A stretch of DNA of 64,000 nt from assembly GCF_025860405.1 (NCBI RefSeq), contig NZ_CP063785.1, forward strand, positions 2,852,001-2,916,000, in the 5' to 3' direction. This document shows, piece by piece, positions 11,824 through 20,303 of the stretch. The notes below the pieces were generated by a model. The model ran no database searches. It had not been told where the DNA came from and worked only from the letters and a program-made list of their open reading frames with translations. Every line of letters starts with the position of its first letter. Positions within the stretch are counted from its first letter, which is position 1. The DNA is from Tolypothrix sp. PCC 7712 (GTDB lineage Bacteria > Cyanobacteriota > Cyanobacteriia > Cyanobacteriales > Nostocaceae). The position numbers were made by a program, and so were the translations under genes.

Positions 11824-13572
11824 TCAGAATCGATTACGCGAACGATGAGTATTAAGTTTTTTTAATAGAGGCAATCTGTCTACTGGCTTAATTAAAAAAC
11901 CGTCGGCTCCTAGCGCCAGTGCCTGCTTTTCGTTATCAATGATGGTAATGACGATTACAGGGATGCTGCGAGTTGTTTCATCTCCTTTGAGTTCTCGCAA
12001 AAACGTCCAGCCGTTTTGTCCTTCTAGCATAATATCTAGCATAATCGCCGCTGGTCGAACTTTTTGTAATACTTGCCTTGCCTGAGTTAAGGTACGGGTG
12101 GCAATTAATTGATAGATTGAATGCTGAAGGTGGTTTTCGTAAATAAATAACGTTTCTGGATGATCTTCAACTGCCAGAATGGGCAGGCGAGTTGACTCAA
12201 GTGATGCGATCGGTGGCAGTAGGGTGGGAAATTCGGTCGCGTATGGGTAGACAATCGGAATCGATGCCGTAAAGGTAGAGCCTTGGCCCAGCTTACTTTC
12301 AACTGAAATGCTGCCGCCGAGTAGCTCCGTTAGCTTACGTGATAACGGCAACCCTAACCCGGTTCCCTTCACCTGCTTTTGTAGAGAAGACTCAATTTGG
12401 ACAAAATCCTCAAAAATGCGCTCTTGATCGGCGATCGCAATACCGATGCCTGTATCAGACACGGAGAAGATCACAGCATGACCCCTTTGCATAGCGCTGA
12501 CACGCACTTCTCCCTGCTCAGTAAATTTCAGCGCATTCGAGACAAAGTTTCTCAGAATTTGCGCGACCTTCCCCTCATCGCTATACATTTGCCCAATGCC
12601 TTCAGGTTCCTCGATATTCAACGCCACGGAGGAGCCTTGAACCAATAATGGGCGCAGCATTCCTCGCAGCGTAGCAAACAAGTCACTGACTTCAAAGGAA
12701 CTGGGACGCACTTCAATTTTTCCAGCTTCCACCTTTGCCAAATCCAGCAAGTCGTTGACCAGTTCTGATAATCCACTCGCCGCCTTTTGGATGAATGTCA
12801 CCTGCTTTTCTTGCTCGGCGGTCAAATCACCATCCATCCGTGCCAGCAGCATCCGAGATAGGGACAAAATAGAGTTGAGCGGTGTGCGAAACTCATGGCT
12901 CATATTCGAGAGAAAGCGGGTTTTTAACTCGTTGGCCTTTTGCAGAGAGTCTGCCTTCTCATCCAATTCTGCGTAGAGAGCAAGCACACCGCGATTGGTA
13001 TCTTCCAGTTCCCGGTTAAGTTGGGTTAGTTCTTCTTCGCGCTTGCGTAGCTCTGCCATTGCTTGCAGTAATTCCTGGTTTTGGCGCTGGATTTCTTCAT
13101 AGGGATTTTGAGGCGATCGCTCCATCACAGTGTCTCGAATCTGCTGCAATTGCAAATCGGTGAAAGTAGGTGTGCGCTTCGACAACCCTTTACTCATCAC
13201 CACCGTTGTTCCCTGTCCTGGCTGCGATTCCATCTCAAAGAAATCCATCAGTCTGCGGCTGCCCATGATGCCTAAGCCCATTCCTGTGTCTGAGGTGAAG
13301 CGTCCTGCCAAAACCTCAGCCAGATGAGGAATGCCTTCACCTCGATCCTGAATCCGAATGATCAACTCTTGAGGCTCTCCTGCCACAGAAAATTCAACTG
13401 TTCCGCCTCCGGCGTACTGAAAGGCATTGCGGGCAATTTCTGAAACTGCCGTTGCCAATCGTGCCTGATCTTGAGTATCAAAACCCAGTTGCGCTGCAAT
13501 CTCACGAGTTCGCTGCCGAGCTTGCACAATATCCTGTTCGTAGTGGATTTCAAGGCTGAAAACTATTGTCAA
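11824..13572 (-). CDS. RsbT-like ATPase fused to hybrid histidine kinase
   Basis: 582 residues. N-terminal 1-130 is an anti-sigma-factor-type HATPase (ATAVSEIARNAFQYAGGGTVEF, DRGEGIPHL, TGMGLGIMGSRRLMD). A coiled coil (about 160-215) follows, then HisKA (RFLSNMSHEFRTPLNSIL), HATPase (LRNFVSNALKFTEQ, DTGIGIA, GTGLGLPLSRKL) and a C-terminal receiver (AAIMLDIMLEGQNGW). The fusion of a switch-kinase ATPase to a hybrid kinase links it to the Rsb-like genes upstream on the same strand (13640-16313). Substrate partners are inferred from context. Confidence 0.88.
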   Translation of the reverse strand: MTIVFSLEIHYEQDIVQARQRTREIAAQLGFDTQDQARLATAVSEIARNAFQYAGGGTVEFSVAGEPQELIIRIQDRGEGIPHLAEVLAGRFTSDTGMGLGIMGSRRLMDFFEMESQPGQGTTVVMSKGLSKRTPTFTDLQLQQIRDTVMERSPQNPYEEIQRQNQELLQAMAELRKREEELTQLNRELEDTNRGVLALYAELDEKADSLQKANELKTRFLSNMSHEFRTPLNSILSLSRMLLARMDGDLTAEQEKQVTFIQKAASGLSELVNDLLDLAKVEAGKIEVRPSSFEVSDLFATLRGMLRPLLVQGSSVALNIEEPEGIGQMYSDEGKVAQILRNFVSNALKFTEQGEVRVSAMQRGHAVIFSVSDTGIGIAIADQERIFEDFVQIESSLQKQVKGTGLGLPLSRKLTELLGGSISVESKLGQGSTFTASIPIVYPYATEFPTLLPPIASLESTRLPILAVEDHPETLFIYENHLQHSIYQLIATRTLTQARQVLQKVRPAAIMLDIMLEGQNGWTFLRELKGDETTRSIPVIVITIIDNEKQALALGADGFLIKPVDRLPLLKKLNTHRSRNRF

Positions 13573-13639
13573 TTCGTTTCGCTCCCACTCAAAATTCTTA
13601 AACCTCCTGCCTCCTGCCTTTTGCCTCCTGCCTCCTGCC

Positions 13640-14644
13640 CTAACTGCCCATTCCCTTAGCCACTAACACTGTCACATCGTCCCGGTCTCGGTTAAAGTCT
13701 CGGTATAAGACACCTGCAATCAGGCTGGGATGTTTGTGACTCAAGCCTGGATAGCGATCAAGCTGCCACTTAGTATCTAATCCATCAGAATGCATAATTA
13801 AAAGTCCGTTGGCAGACCAGGGGTAGCTAAACTCCTGAATTTTGTGGATTTCATGTCCCACTGTACCGTTGTTAGATATCAGATGGTGGCGTTTAGTCAA
13901 CGAGAAAATGCTAGCAGCGATGTTGCCAATGCCGGCAAAGCGGACAAACTGTTGTTCAAAGTCGATTTCAGCAATGGCGAGTGCTGCTCCTCTTGTACTT
14001 CGCAAGGCAGCGTGGGCAGCTTCAACAATTGCACCAGGAGCGCGATGATGTTCTTGAAAAATTCTGACGGCTGTTGCAGCCGCAGTGGCAGCCGCAGGCC
14101 CATGCCCTAAGCCATCGGCTACTAGCAACAAGCTGCGGTAATCATTTACTTGACACGCCCAGGTATCCCCAGAAACTTCTTCTCCTCGTTTTGGCAAACA
14201 GATTGCCCCAATTTCTAAGGACTTTTGGGGCAAATGGGGTATCGAATTTGACCAGAGGTGGGCGAGGAGCGCCGTCCCTTGGTGGGGAATCGAGTAAATT
14301 TCACATAAACCAGAGAGGCGACGAATTGCCCCCAGTCCATTGCCTAACGTTCCGGCTGTGGAAAAGCCATCTTGCAAACACTCATCCACATCAACCATTC
14401 CCCGTCCTTTATCTAGCGATAAGACTTCAATACCGATGGCTGAATTGTATTCGATCAATCTTAGCAACAATACTCCGCCCTGACCGTGCTGGATCAGATT
14501 ACTCGCAATCTCTGTTACCACAATGCCAACCTTGCCCCGTTCCGTATCTTGAAAGCCGAGCCGAGTTGCTAAAGCGATCGCTACTCGTCGGGCTTCGCCG
14601 ATCTGGCTAGATTCAGTAATCGAAATGGCAACAGATTCTAGCAT
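13640..14644 (-). CDS. ATPase-PP2C (RsbX/SpoIIE-like) phosphatase
   Basis: About 334 residues from Met at 14644 (MLESVAISITESSQ), chosen because the upstream gene stops within 5 bp of it; a longer frame starts at 14728. Residues 1-130 form an HATPase-like domain (VTEIASNLIQHGQGG, GLGAIRRL). The rest is a PP2C/SpoIIE-type phosphatase: SGDTWACQ, LLLVADGLGHGPAAATAA (metal Asp) and LLIMHSDGLDTKW. RsbX-like phosphatases reset phosphorylated stressosome proteins, which suits the adjacent RsbR/S/T-like genes. Confidence 0.85.
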   Translation of the reverse strand: MLESVAISITESSQIGEARRVAIALATRLGFQDTERGKVGIVVTEIASNLIQHGQGGVLLLRLIEYNSAIGIEVLSLDKGRGMVDVDECLQDGFSTAGTLGNGLGAIRRLSGLCEIYSIPHQGTALLAHLWSNSIPHLPQKSLEIGAICLPKRGEEVSGDTWACQVNDYRSLLLVADGLGHGPAAATAAATAVRIFQEHHRAPGAIVEAAHAALRSTRGAALAIAEIDFEQQFVRFAGIGNIAASIFSLTKRHHLISNNGTVGHEIHKIQEFSYPWSANGLLIMHSDGLDTKWQLDRYPGLSHKHPSLIAGVLYRDFNRDRDDVTVLVAKGMGS

Positions 14645-14645
14645 T

Positions 14646-15050
14646 TTATTTCCATCGTACAATTGTGACGCGCGTTCCTTCTCCCACCACAGAATGAATC
14701 TCAAACTCGTTAGCAAGTCGTTTGGCACCGCCCAGTCCCATACCTAACCCGCTACCGGTGGTGAACCCATCCTTGAGCGCCAGGTCGATATTAGGAATTC
14801 CCGGCCCTTGATCTTCAAAGGTCAGCCGCAGTCCTCGTCGTTTCCCTTCCTGAAGTGTTTCTAGTTTGACTGTGCCACCTCCCCCATATTCTAGGGTATT
14901 GCGGGCTAACTCACTGGCGGCGGTCACAAATTTAGTTTGGTCTACTAAGCTCAAGCCAATTTCCACGCTTAACTGACGCACGGCTTGTCGAACTACGACT
15001 ACATCACTAGAAGATTGAATGTTGATCGTTTCAGTCTTCTCCATCGTCAT
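14646..15050 (-). CDS. RsbT-like serine/threonine switch kinase (anti-sigma ATPase)
   Basis: About 134 residues from the ATG at 15050 (MTMEKTETINI), which overlaps the end of the STAS gene; a longer frame begins at 15092. HATPase motifs ASELARNTLEYGGGG, FEDQGPGIPN and GSGLGMGLGGAKRL are clear. RsbT phosphorylates RsbS and RsbR and then activates a downstream phosphatase in the known stressosome. Its position between an RsbS-like and an RsbX-like gene supports the same logic here. Confidence 0.85.
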   Translation of the reverse strand: MTMEKTETINIQSSSDVVVVRQAVRQLSVEIGLSLVDQTKFVTAASELARNTLEYGGGGTVKLETLQEGKRRGLRLTFEDQGPGIPNIDLALKDGFTTGSGLGMGLGGAKRLANEFEIHSVVGEGTRVTIVRWK

Positions 15051-15444
15051 CTGCACTCCGTTTGGTGGCAGCGACCTGATTTGTGGTTTCATTAAGTAAC
15101 AATCGCAACAGAGCCATTCCCTTTTCTAAGTTTAGGGCAGTGCGAATACCCGTCAGTGACAGCCCCAATTCCACTAGAGTAATTGCCACGGCAGGCTGCA
15201 TTCCGACGACAACCGTCTGGGCATCCAGCACTCGTGACATTCTGGCTATGTTGCCTAAAATCCTGCCAATGAAGGAATCAACAATTTCTAATGCAGAAAT
15301 ATCGATCAAGACACCGTGAGCGCGAGTTTCAGCAATGCGGTTGGTCAAGTCATCCTGTAGCGTCATGGCCAGGCGATCGTGCATATCCACTTGGATCGTC
15401 ACCAGCAGGTAATTGCCCATTTTGAGTATGGGAATGCGTTCCAT
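15031..15444 (-). CDS. RsbS-like STAS-domain protein
   Basis: 137 residues, single STAS domain. MERIPILKMGNYLLVTIQVDMHD starts the beta sheet and GVLIDISALEIVDSFIGRILG holds the Ser that the switch kinase would phosphorylate. RsbS is a core stressosome scaffold protein. It overlaps the kinase gene downstream and follows the RsbR-like gene by 17 bp. Confidence 0.87.
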   Translation of the reverse strand: MERIPILKMGNYLLVTIQVDMHDRLAMTLQDDLTNRIAETRAHGVLIDISALEIVDSFIGRILGNIARMSRVLDAQTVVVGMQPAVAITLVELGLSLTGIRTALNLEKGMALLRLLLNETTNQVAATKRSADDDGED

Positions 15445-15461
15445 TAGTTTCTCCTGTCCAC

Positions 15462-16313
15462 CTATTGGGGTTGAGAGCGGGTGATGGTTACTCCCAAACG
15501 TTTTAGCGCCATGAGAAAGGCATCGGCTAAGGTTGCTTTCGTGATGACATCAGTCAAATCAATACCGAGATAAACGATTGTTTGAGCAATTTGAGGACGA
15601 ATACCGCTGATCATACAATCGGCTCCCATGAGACGGGCAGCAGTAACGGTTTTGAGCAGATGTTGAGCAGTAAGGGTATCGACGGTGGGAACTCCGGTAA
15701 TGTCGATGATGGCAACTTCTGATCCAGTTTCGACAATCTTCTGCAATAAAGACTCCATCATCATTTGAGTGCGGGCACTATCCAGGGTGCCAATAATGGG
15801 TAATGCCAAAATTCCCTCCCAGAGTTTAACCACTGGGGTAGACAACTCCATCAACTCTTCCTGCTGCCGCAAAATCACTTCTTCCCGCGTCTTCTGATAT
15901 ACTTCCATTGTCAGCAATCCCAGCTGATCCAGTAAGTTTGTCGCTAGCCAGATTTCTTCACCTAAGTCAATGGGATCTTTCAGTTGCTGACGCATCCGGT
16001 TGAAGAGGGGTTGCTTGAACGAAAAGACGAATGTAGCTGTTTGCGACGGTGTAAAGCCTTTTTGCGATCGCGATCGAGAAATGCTGGTCAGTATCTCCCG
16101 CACATCCTGCCATTGTGCTGCTTGAATATTGGTCAACTCGCCCTGCCCAACAGCAATCCGAAACAAGCTCAGGAATTCTCGGCACTCCTCTTTGAGTTCA
16201 GCTTCTTTAATCAAGCCTCTGCGAATATTGACAGTAGCTAACTCCTGAGTCCACTCCGATAACAGTTCTGCCTCGAAGGTTTCCAGGATTTCTGGGATCT
16301 TACTTTCGCTCAT
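15462..16313 (-). CDS. RsbR-like stressosome co-antagonist (RsbRD-type N-domain plus STAS)
   Basis: 283 residues. Residues 1-150 are helical and resemble the RsbR N-terminal sensory domain (QTATFVFSFKQPLF). Residues 160-283 are STAS (TPVVKLWEGILALPIIGTLDSART, then VAIIDITGVPTVDT with the Thr phosphosites). This family forms the outer part of the stressosome and receives the stress signal. It is the first gene of an RsbR-S-T-X-like string reading leftwards, and control by an upstream promoter at 16314-16350 is likely. Confidence 0.87.
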   Translation of the reverse strand: MSESKIPEILETFEAELLSEWTQELATVNIRRGLIKEAELKEECREFLSLFRIAVGQGELTNIQAAQWQDVREILTSISRSRSQKGFTPSQTATFVFSFKQPLFNRMRQQLKDPIDLGEEIWLATNLLDQLGLLTMEVYQKTREEVILRQQEELMELSTPVVKLWEGILALPIIGTLDSARTQMMMESLLQKIVETGSEVAIIDITGVPTVDTLTAQHLLKTVTAARLMGADCMISGIRPQIAQTIVYLGIDLTDVITKATLADAFLMALKRLGVTITRSQPQ

Positions 16314-16356
16314 CGTTCCTATAGGGCAACAGCTTTCATTAGTCCAAAATCAGTGT

Positions 16357-16540
16357 ATGCTGATTCAGCCCAAGGTGAAAGCTGAAGTTGGAGAGTGTTT
16401 AGAGTTAGTACGTCCAGATCATATTGCGATCGCATATTTGCATTTGCAAATCCGTTATCTGTATCCAGATGGTGGCTATCACTGGTTGTCTTGGCGTTTA
16501 TCTACATCTCCAAACGGATTGACAATTTTAAGCCCCTGGT
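16357..16540 (+). pseudogene. possible PAS-domain scrap
   Basis: An open frame of about 60 codons reads LELVRPDHIAIAYLHLQIRYLYPDGGYHWLSWRLSTSPNGL, resembling the middle of a PAS domain (PDGSYRWLSWR-type motif). It has no kinase or other output domain and runs into the convergent MprF-like gene. I read it as a leftover fragment. It could also be chance coding. Confidence 0.35.
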
Positions 16541-18198
16541 TTGAAATAATCGAGAAGGCGATCGCCTGAATCGGCACGAATTAATGCCACCACTACATCG
16601 GGTAAACTTCTCAAACTGGGATAAACCAAATAACGTGGTTCCCAACGGGGACGAAACTTTTCTTTGTAGGCGTGTAAACCTTTGAAGTTGTAGAAGCGAT
16701 TTAAATGTTCGTAGAGATAGCCTAATACTTTTTCTAAGCGGCGTGATTGTGAAGTTTCACCTACACCAGCTAAAGCAGAAAGTGCAAAATTAAAACTATC
16801 GTAATTTTTCTCTTTAAAATACTGGAGCATGGAACTAAATAAAAAGTCCATTGTGCCATTTTCCATTGTTGGACGATGGCGCATCATATCCAAAGTAACT
16901 TCATTATGTTGATACTCTGGCACAATATTCGCGAAGGCAGTAATTTTTCCTTGGGGTTCGTAAACTACAGCAATTACACAATCTCGCAAATAGGCTTCAT
17001 CAAACCAACCCAGAGAAAACTTTTTTTCTGAACCTTGTACCATCTTTAACCATTCATCACTTACAGGTTTTAGCTGACGTAATAATTCATCAGCAATTGG
17101 TGGTTGGTAAAACTTGACTTCATAACCTAGTTTTGTCAATTTATTAATTGCAGAGCGAAATTTTTGACCAGTTTTTCCTTGTAAAGTAAAAGTCTCCAGA
17201 TCTACTATCGCTTCTTCACCAATCTTGAGTACCCGAAAACCGAGAGAAATGTAAATATCCAAATCATTGGGTAAAGTTTGGTAAAACGCGGGATACCAAT
17301 CATTACGCTGACAAAACTCCCCAAAAGCGGCTATTACCTCTTGACGTTCATCTATGGGGCCAATGGGATCTCCCAATGCGATCGCACCCCTACCTTTGGG
17401 AACATAGGCGATGATACTGCGACCTGAAGGGCTAAAATAATAACTTTTATCATTTAATAATGTATAAGCTGCTAAAGAAGAATGACCATGTTTTTCGACA
17501 ATTTCTTTAGCTTTGCGGCGTTCATTTAGGGTTGCGGAATCACGCAGAAAAACTGGTTGTAATAGCATTACCAATGCATAGATAAACGTACAAGCTGCTA
17601 TTACATAAATTGAATCAGCAAAAAAATTACCAAATCGGGTTTTGGGTTGCAATCCCGCATTATCTTCTGTGAAGAACATGGCGAGAGTTTGAAATATCGC
17701 ATCTTGCCAATCAAAATTCACCGAAAATTTGCCATCTAGCAAGTAAAATCCAATTGTGCCGTATGCCAAAGTAAATAGTAAAGCGCCTAATAATACCCTA
17801 ACTCCCCGTGCAATTGAAGGACGGTCTGATTGAGCCGTAAATATATGGCGCATGGAGATTAATTGCACCAACAATATACCAGAAAGTATACTTTCTTCGT
17901 AGTCCCAACCCTTGACTAAATGACTAATAATAGAAATTACTAATAAACCAATTGTCAGTAACCAGGCGATACGTTTTCGCCGCAATAAATTTGTTGCCAA
18001 AGCTAATAATGCAAACCCAGTTAAAGCCGCAAATATATGTCCACTAGCACGAATTTCAAAGGGTAATAATTGCTTTAACCAATGACTGCGTTCAGGTAAT
18101 GTTGGCGTAACTGCAGAAACCAAATTGACTAATCCGACTAAAGCTGTGAGAAAAGCTGCAATCCTCAGTCCGATTTTGGTTTTTAATTTAGAAGTCAT
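16528..18198 (-). CDS. MprF-like phosphatidylglycerol lysyltransferase-type protein
   Basis: 556 residues. The N-terminal 220 residues hold about six membrane segments. The rest is the cytosolic lysyl-transferase domain (DUF2156 type) with YFSPSGRSIIAYVPKGRGAIALGDPIG, QKFRSAINKLTKLGY and FNFALSALAGVG. MprF enzymes add lysine (or another amino acid) to phosphatidylglycerol and flip it, lowering surface negative charge. It is shorter than the full two-part MprF (about 850 residues), having fewer N-terminal helices, so flippase activity is uncertain. Confidence 0.85.
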   Translation of the reverse strand: MTSKLKTKIGLRIAAFLTALVGLVNLVSAVTPTLPERSHWLKQLLPFEIRASGHIFAALTGFALLALATNLLRRKRIAWLLTIGLLVISIISHLVKGWDYEESILSGILLVQLISMRHIFTAQSDRPSIARGVRVLLGALLFTLAYGTIGFYLLDGKFSVNFDWQDAIFQTLAMFFTEDNAGLQPKTRFGNFFADSIYVIAACTFIYALVMLLQPVFLRDSATLNERRKAKEIVEKHGHSSLAAYTLLNDKSYYFSPSGRSIIAYVPKGRGAIALGDPIGPIDERQEVIAAFGEFCQRNDWYPAFYQTLPNDLDIYISLGFRVLKIGEEAIVDLETFTLQGKTGQKFRSAINKLTKLGYEVKFYQPPIADELLRQLKPVSDEWLKMVQGSEKKFSLGWFDEAYLRDCVIAVVYEPQGKITAFANIVPEYQHNEVTLDMMRHRPTMENGTMDFLFSSMLQYFKEKNYDSFNFALSALAGVGETSQSRRLEKVLGYLYEHLNRFYNFKGLHAYKEKFRPRWEPRYLVYPSLRSLPDVVVALIRADSGDRLLDYFKPGA

Positions 18199-18257
18199 TT
18201 TTCATTGATGATGAGTTAAGTAGGTCTGCAAAATTAAAGATAACTGGCTGAGACTAT

Positions 18258-18306
18258 CATTTGTCATTTGTCATTTGTCATTTGTCATTTGTCATTTGTC
18301 ATTTGC
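18258..18306. repeat. ATTTGTC heptamer tandem repeat
   Basis: Seven-base ATTTGTC units repeat about seven times. The same heptamer is present upstream of groEL. A following inverted pair (TAGGGTGTGTTACGGCT with AGCCGTAACGCACC near 18315-18385) is a hairpin repeat also seen, diverged, near 2055-2085. Confidence 0.85.
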
Positions 18307-18524
18307 CAGAAACCGTAGGGTGTGTTACGGCTATGAAAGGATTTGGGACACAGAAACAATTAAATTTAGCCGTAACGCACCATCCATGCTTTATAAATAC
18401 CTTTTAATTTCTGAAATTATTTGTTTAGTAGGAGAACAGGAAACCGGGAAGAAGAAATAAAAGTTTATTTAGGTTGGTTTAAAACTCAAATATGAATCCT
18501 ATCATTGCTTATTAAGGTAGTTCT

Positions 18525-19439
18525 TTATTTAGCATTTTTAACTTTTGCATGATCAAACTGTTTTCCTACATACGAAAGTGAATCTTTTAGGTGCTTGTGA
18601 AAATAGTTCCAGCCAAAATCTTCACCAGATACACCATGTCCGCCTGGAAAGGCATAGAATACATTAGCAACACCTAATTTATCTAAAGTCTTGTGAAAAG
18701 CTTGAGTGGAAGCTAAGAATTCCACATCGCTACGTCCAGAATCAAGATACACCCGCAATCGCTTTTGATCAGGAATAGCTAATTTTTGCACAATTTGTTC
18801 GGGGCTATTTTGAGGGCCGCTATTATCTGTAAAGTAACCACAATGGCTAAATAGAACATTGAAGTTATTTAGATAGCGTAACCCGATGTTAAATGCTCCC
18901 CATCCTCCAGAAGATACACCTCCCATTGCCCAAAATTGTGGGTTATCTAAGGTACGATAATTTGACTTGACAAGTTTGACTAATTCCGAACCAATTAAAG
19001 TACTAATTTTGCCATTAGGGCCATCAAAATAATCTGGATCGTATAAAGGACTAGAACCACGATTGTCATTACCATCAGGTGTAATTACAATTGATGGGGC
19101 TAATTTTTTACTTTGATAAAGTTCATGTAGTACGTCTAACAGCGCATATTTATCTGCAAAAGCACGTTCGTTATCATGTCCGCCATGTAATAAAAAGATG
19201 ACAGGATAGCGCTTTTGGGAATTTTGGCGATAGTCAGGCGGTAAAATTAGCCCATAGTTGCGGACTTGTCCCATTGCTTGAGATTTAAAGCTTTTGAGCT
19301 GAAATTCCAACCCTGTATTTGCTTGTGCTTTAGGTGCATCTAATTGCGGCGCACCTAAAATAAACACGTAGCCGTAACCAGCCACGGTTAAAAAGGCGAT
19401 CGCACTTGCTAAACTAATCACAACGCGAGAGATTTTCAT
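18525..19439 (-). CDS. alpha/beta-hydrolase, putative esterase (Esterase D/feruloyl-esterase-like)
   Basis: 304 residues with an N-terminal hydrophobic helix (about 5-28), so probably exported or membrane-anchored. PVIFLLHGGHDNERAF is the oxyanion-hole region, GGVSSGGWGAFNIGLRY the nucleophile elbow (G-x-S-x-G type), a later LDSGRSDVEF is near the acidic residue, and FPGGHGVSGEDFGWNYFHKHL contains the catalytic His. The substrate is unknown; family members hydrolyse acyl or aryl esters. Confidence 0.82.
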   Translation of the reverse strand: MKISRVVISLASAIAFLTVAGYGYVFILGAPQLDAPKAQANTGLEFQLKSFKSQAMGQVRNYGLILPPDYRQNSQKRYPVIFLLHGGHDNERAFADKYALLDVLHELYQSKKLAPSIVITPDGNDNRGSSPLYDPDYFDGPNGKISTLIGSELVKLVKSNYRTLDNPQFWAMGGVSSGGWGAFNIGLRYLNNFNVLFSHCGYFTDNSGPQNSPEQIVQKLAIPDQKRLRVYLDSGRSDVEFLASTQAFHKTLDKLGVANVFYAFPGGHGVSGEDFGWNYFHKHLKDSLSYVGKQFDHAKVKNAK

Positions 19440-19714
19440 ACTTATTTATCTCTACCTTCAGATAAATAGCACAACCTAAATAATTATATCTTGGTTAAAG
19501 AAACGGCAAATATATAGTATTTCTATTGAGTTTTTAAAATATACCTACAGCAGTCAATGATTACGCTACACTATTTAATTGTTACAAGTATATTGATATA
19601 GGTGATTTTATATAATTAGTAACAATATTTTTACTTATTGATTTTTATCTTTTTAGTAGAGATAATAAAAGGCTCTTATTTATCATCCAGCCTCACCCAG
19701 CCTTTATTATCAAT

Positions 19715-20035
19715 ATGTCAATTAGTTGGTTTTATTTGATTGGAGCAGTAATTTTTGAAGTTTTAGGTACAACTTGCATGAAGTTGTCCCAAGGATTTAC
19801 TAATATTGTTCCTTCAGTATCAATTTTTATATTCTATGGACTTTGTTTTACTTGTATGACTTTATGTCTGCAAAAAATTGATGTGAGTGTTGCTTATGCT
19901 TTTTGGGCTGGTTTAGGAACTACATTAATTGCATTGATTGGTATTATTTTCTTTCGCGAATCTGCTAGTAGTATAAAGCTTATGTCTATAGCGTTGATAA
20001 TTATTGGGGTGATTGGGTTAAATTCTGCTAAATAG
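19715..20035 (+). CDS. SMR-family small multidrug exporter
   Basis: 106 residues with four membrane helices. Glu15 in GAVIFEVLGTTCMKLSQGF is the essential proton/drug-binding acid of EmrE-type proteins, and helix 3 carries VAYAFWAGLGTTLIALIG, the family signature. SMR proteins work as small dimers that exchange protons for cationic compounds. It stands alone. The AT-rich 275 bp upstream (19440-19714) holds no gene. Confidence 0.9.
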   Translation: MSISWFYLIGAVIFEVLGTTCMKLSQGFTNIVPSVSIFIFYGLCFTCMTLCLQKIDVSVAYAFWAGLGTTLIALIGIIFFRESASSIKLMSIALIIIGVIGLNSAK

Positions 20036-20041
20036 ATATGA

Positions 20042-20203
20042 TTTGTCACTTATTAAAAAGCCAGATCAATTGGGGGATTCTCCCCCAAACCCCCGATTGG
20101 GTGACGGTTGCGTCCCCCAAACCCCCTCCAAAATTATTGTTCGGTTTTTTTGTTGAGTAACTAGTTTTTTGGTTTTGTGATCAATTAATTTTCTTAACTG
20201 AAC
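20042..20203 (+). repeat. 160-bp repeat, copy 1 of an inverted pair
   Basis: This stretch recurs in reverse complement at 23731-24036, where a 136-bp insertion splits it. Shared landmarks are TTTGTCACT, the C-rich TCCCCCAAACCCCCGATTGG segment and TTTTCTTAACTGAAC. No coding capacity is seen. The pair brackets the Rieske oxidoreductase and TetR genes. Confidence 0.8.
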
Positions 20204-20241
20204 TTTATTTAGATATAGTCATAAATTATGACTGCAAAATT

Positions 20242-20276
20242 TAGATTCCCGACTTTTCAAACAAGTCGGGAATCTA
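20242..20276. terminator. hairpin repeat
   Basis: TAGATTCCCGACTTTTCAAACAAGTCGGGAATCTA pattern: a 14-bp stem with a short loop, just after the minus-strand oxidoreductase gene (stop at 20304). It is similar to the hairpin at 1989-2021, so a dispersed family, possibly acting as a terminator. Confidence 0.5.
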
Positions 20277-20303
20277 GACACCGCAAATTTTTACAAATCA
20301 CAC

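Noticed and set aside
14074..14610. 178-codon plus-strand open frame
   Set aside because: It lies opposite the phosphatase and switch-kinase genes, whose motifs are clear; the frame has no recognisable protein features.
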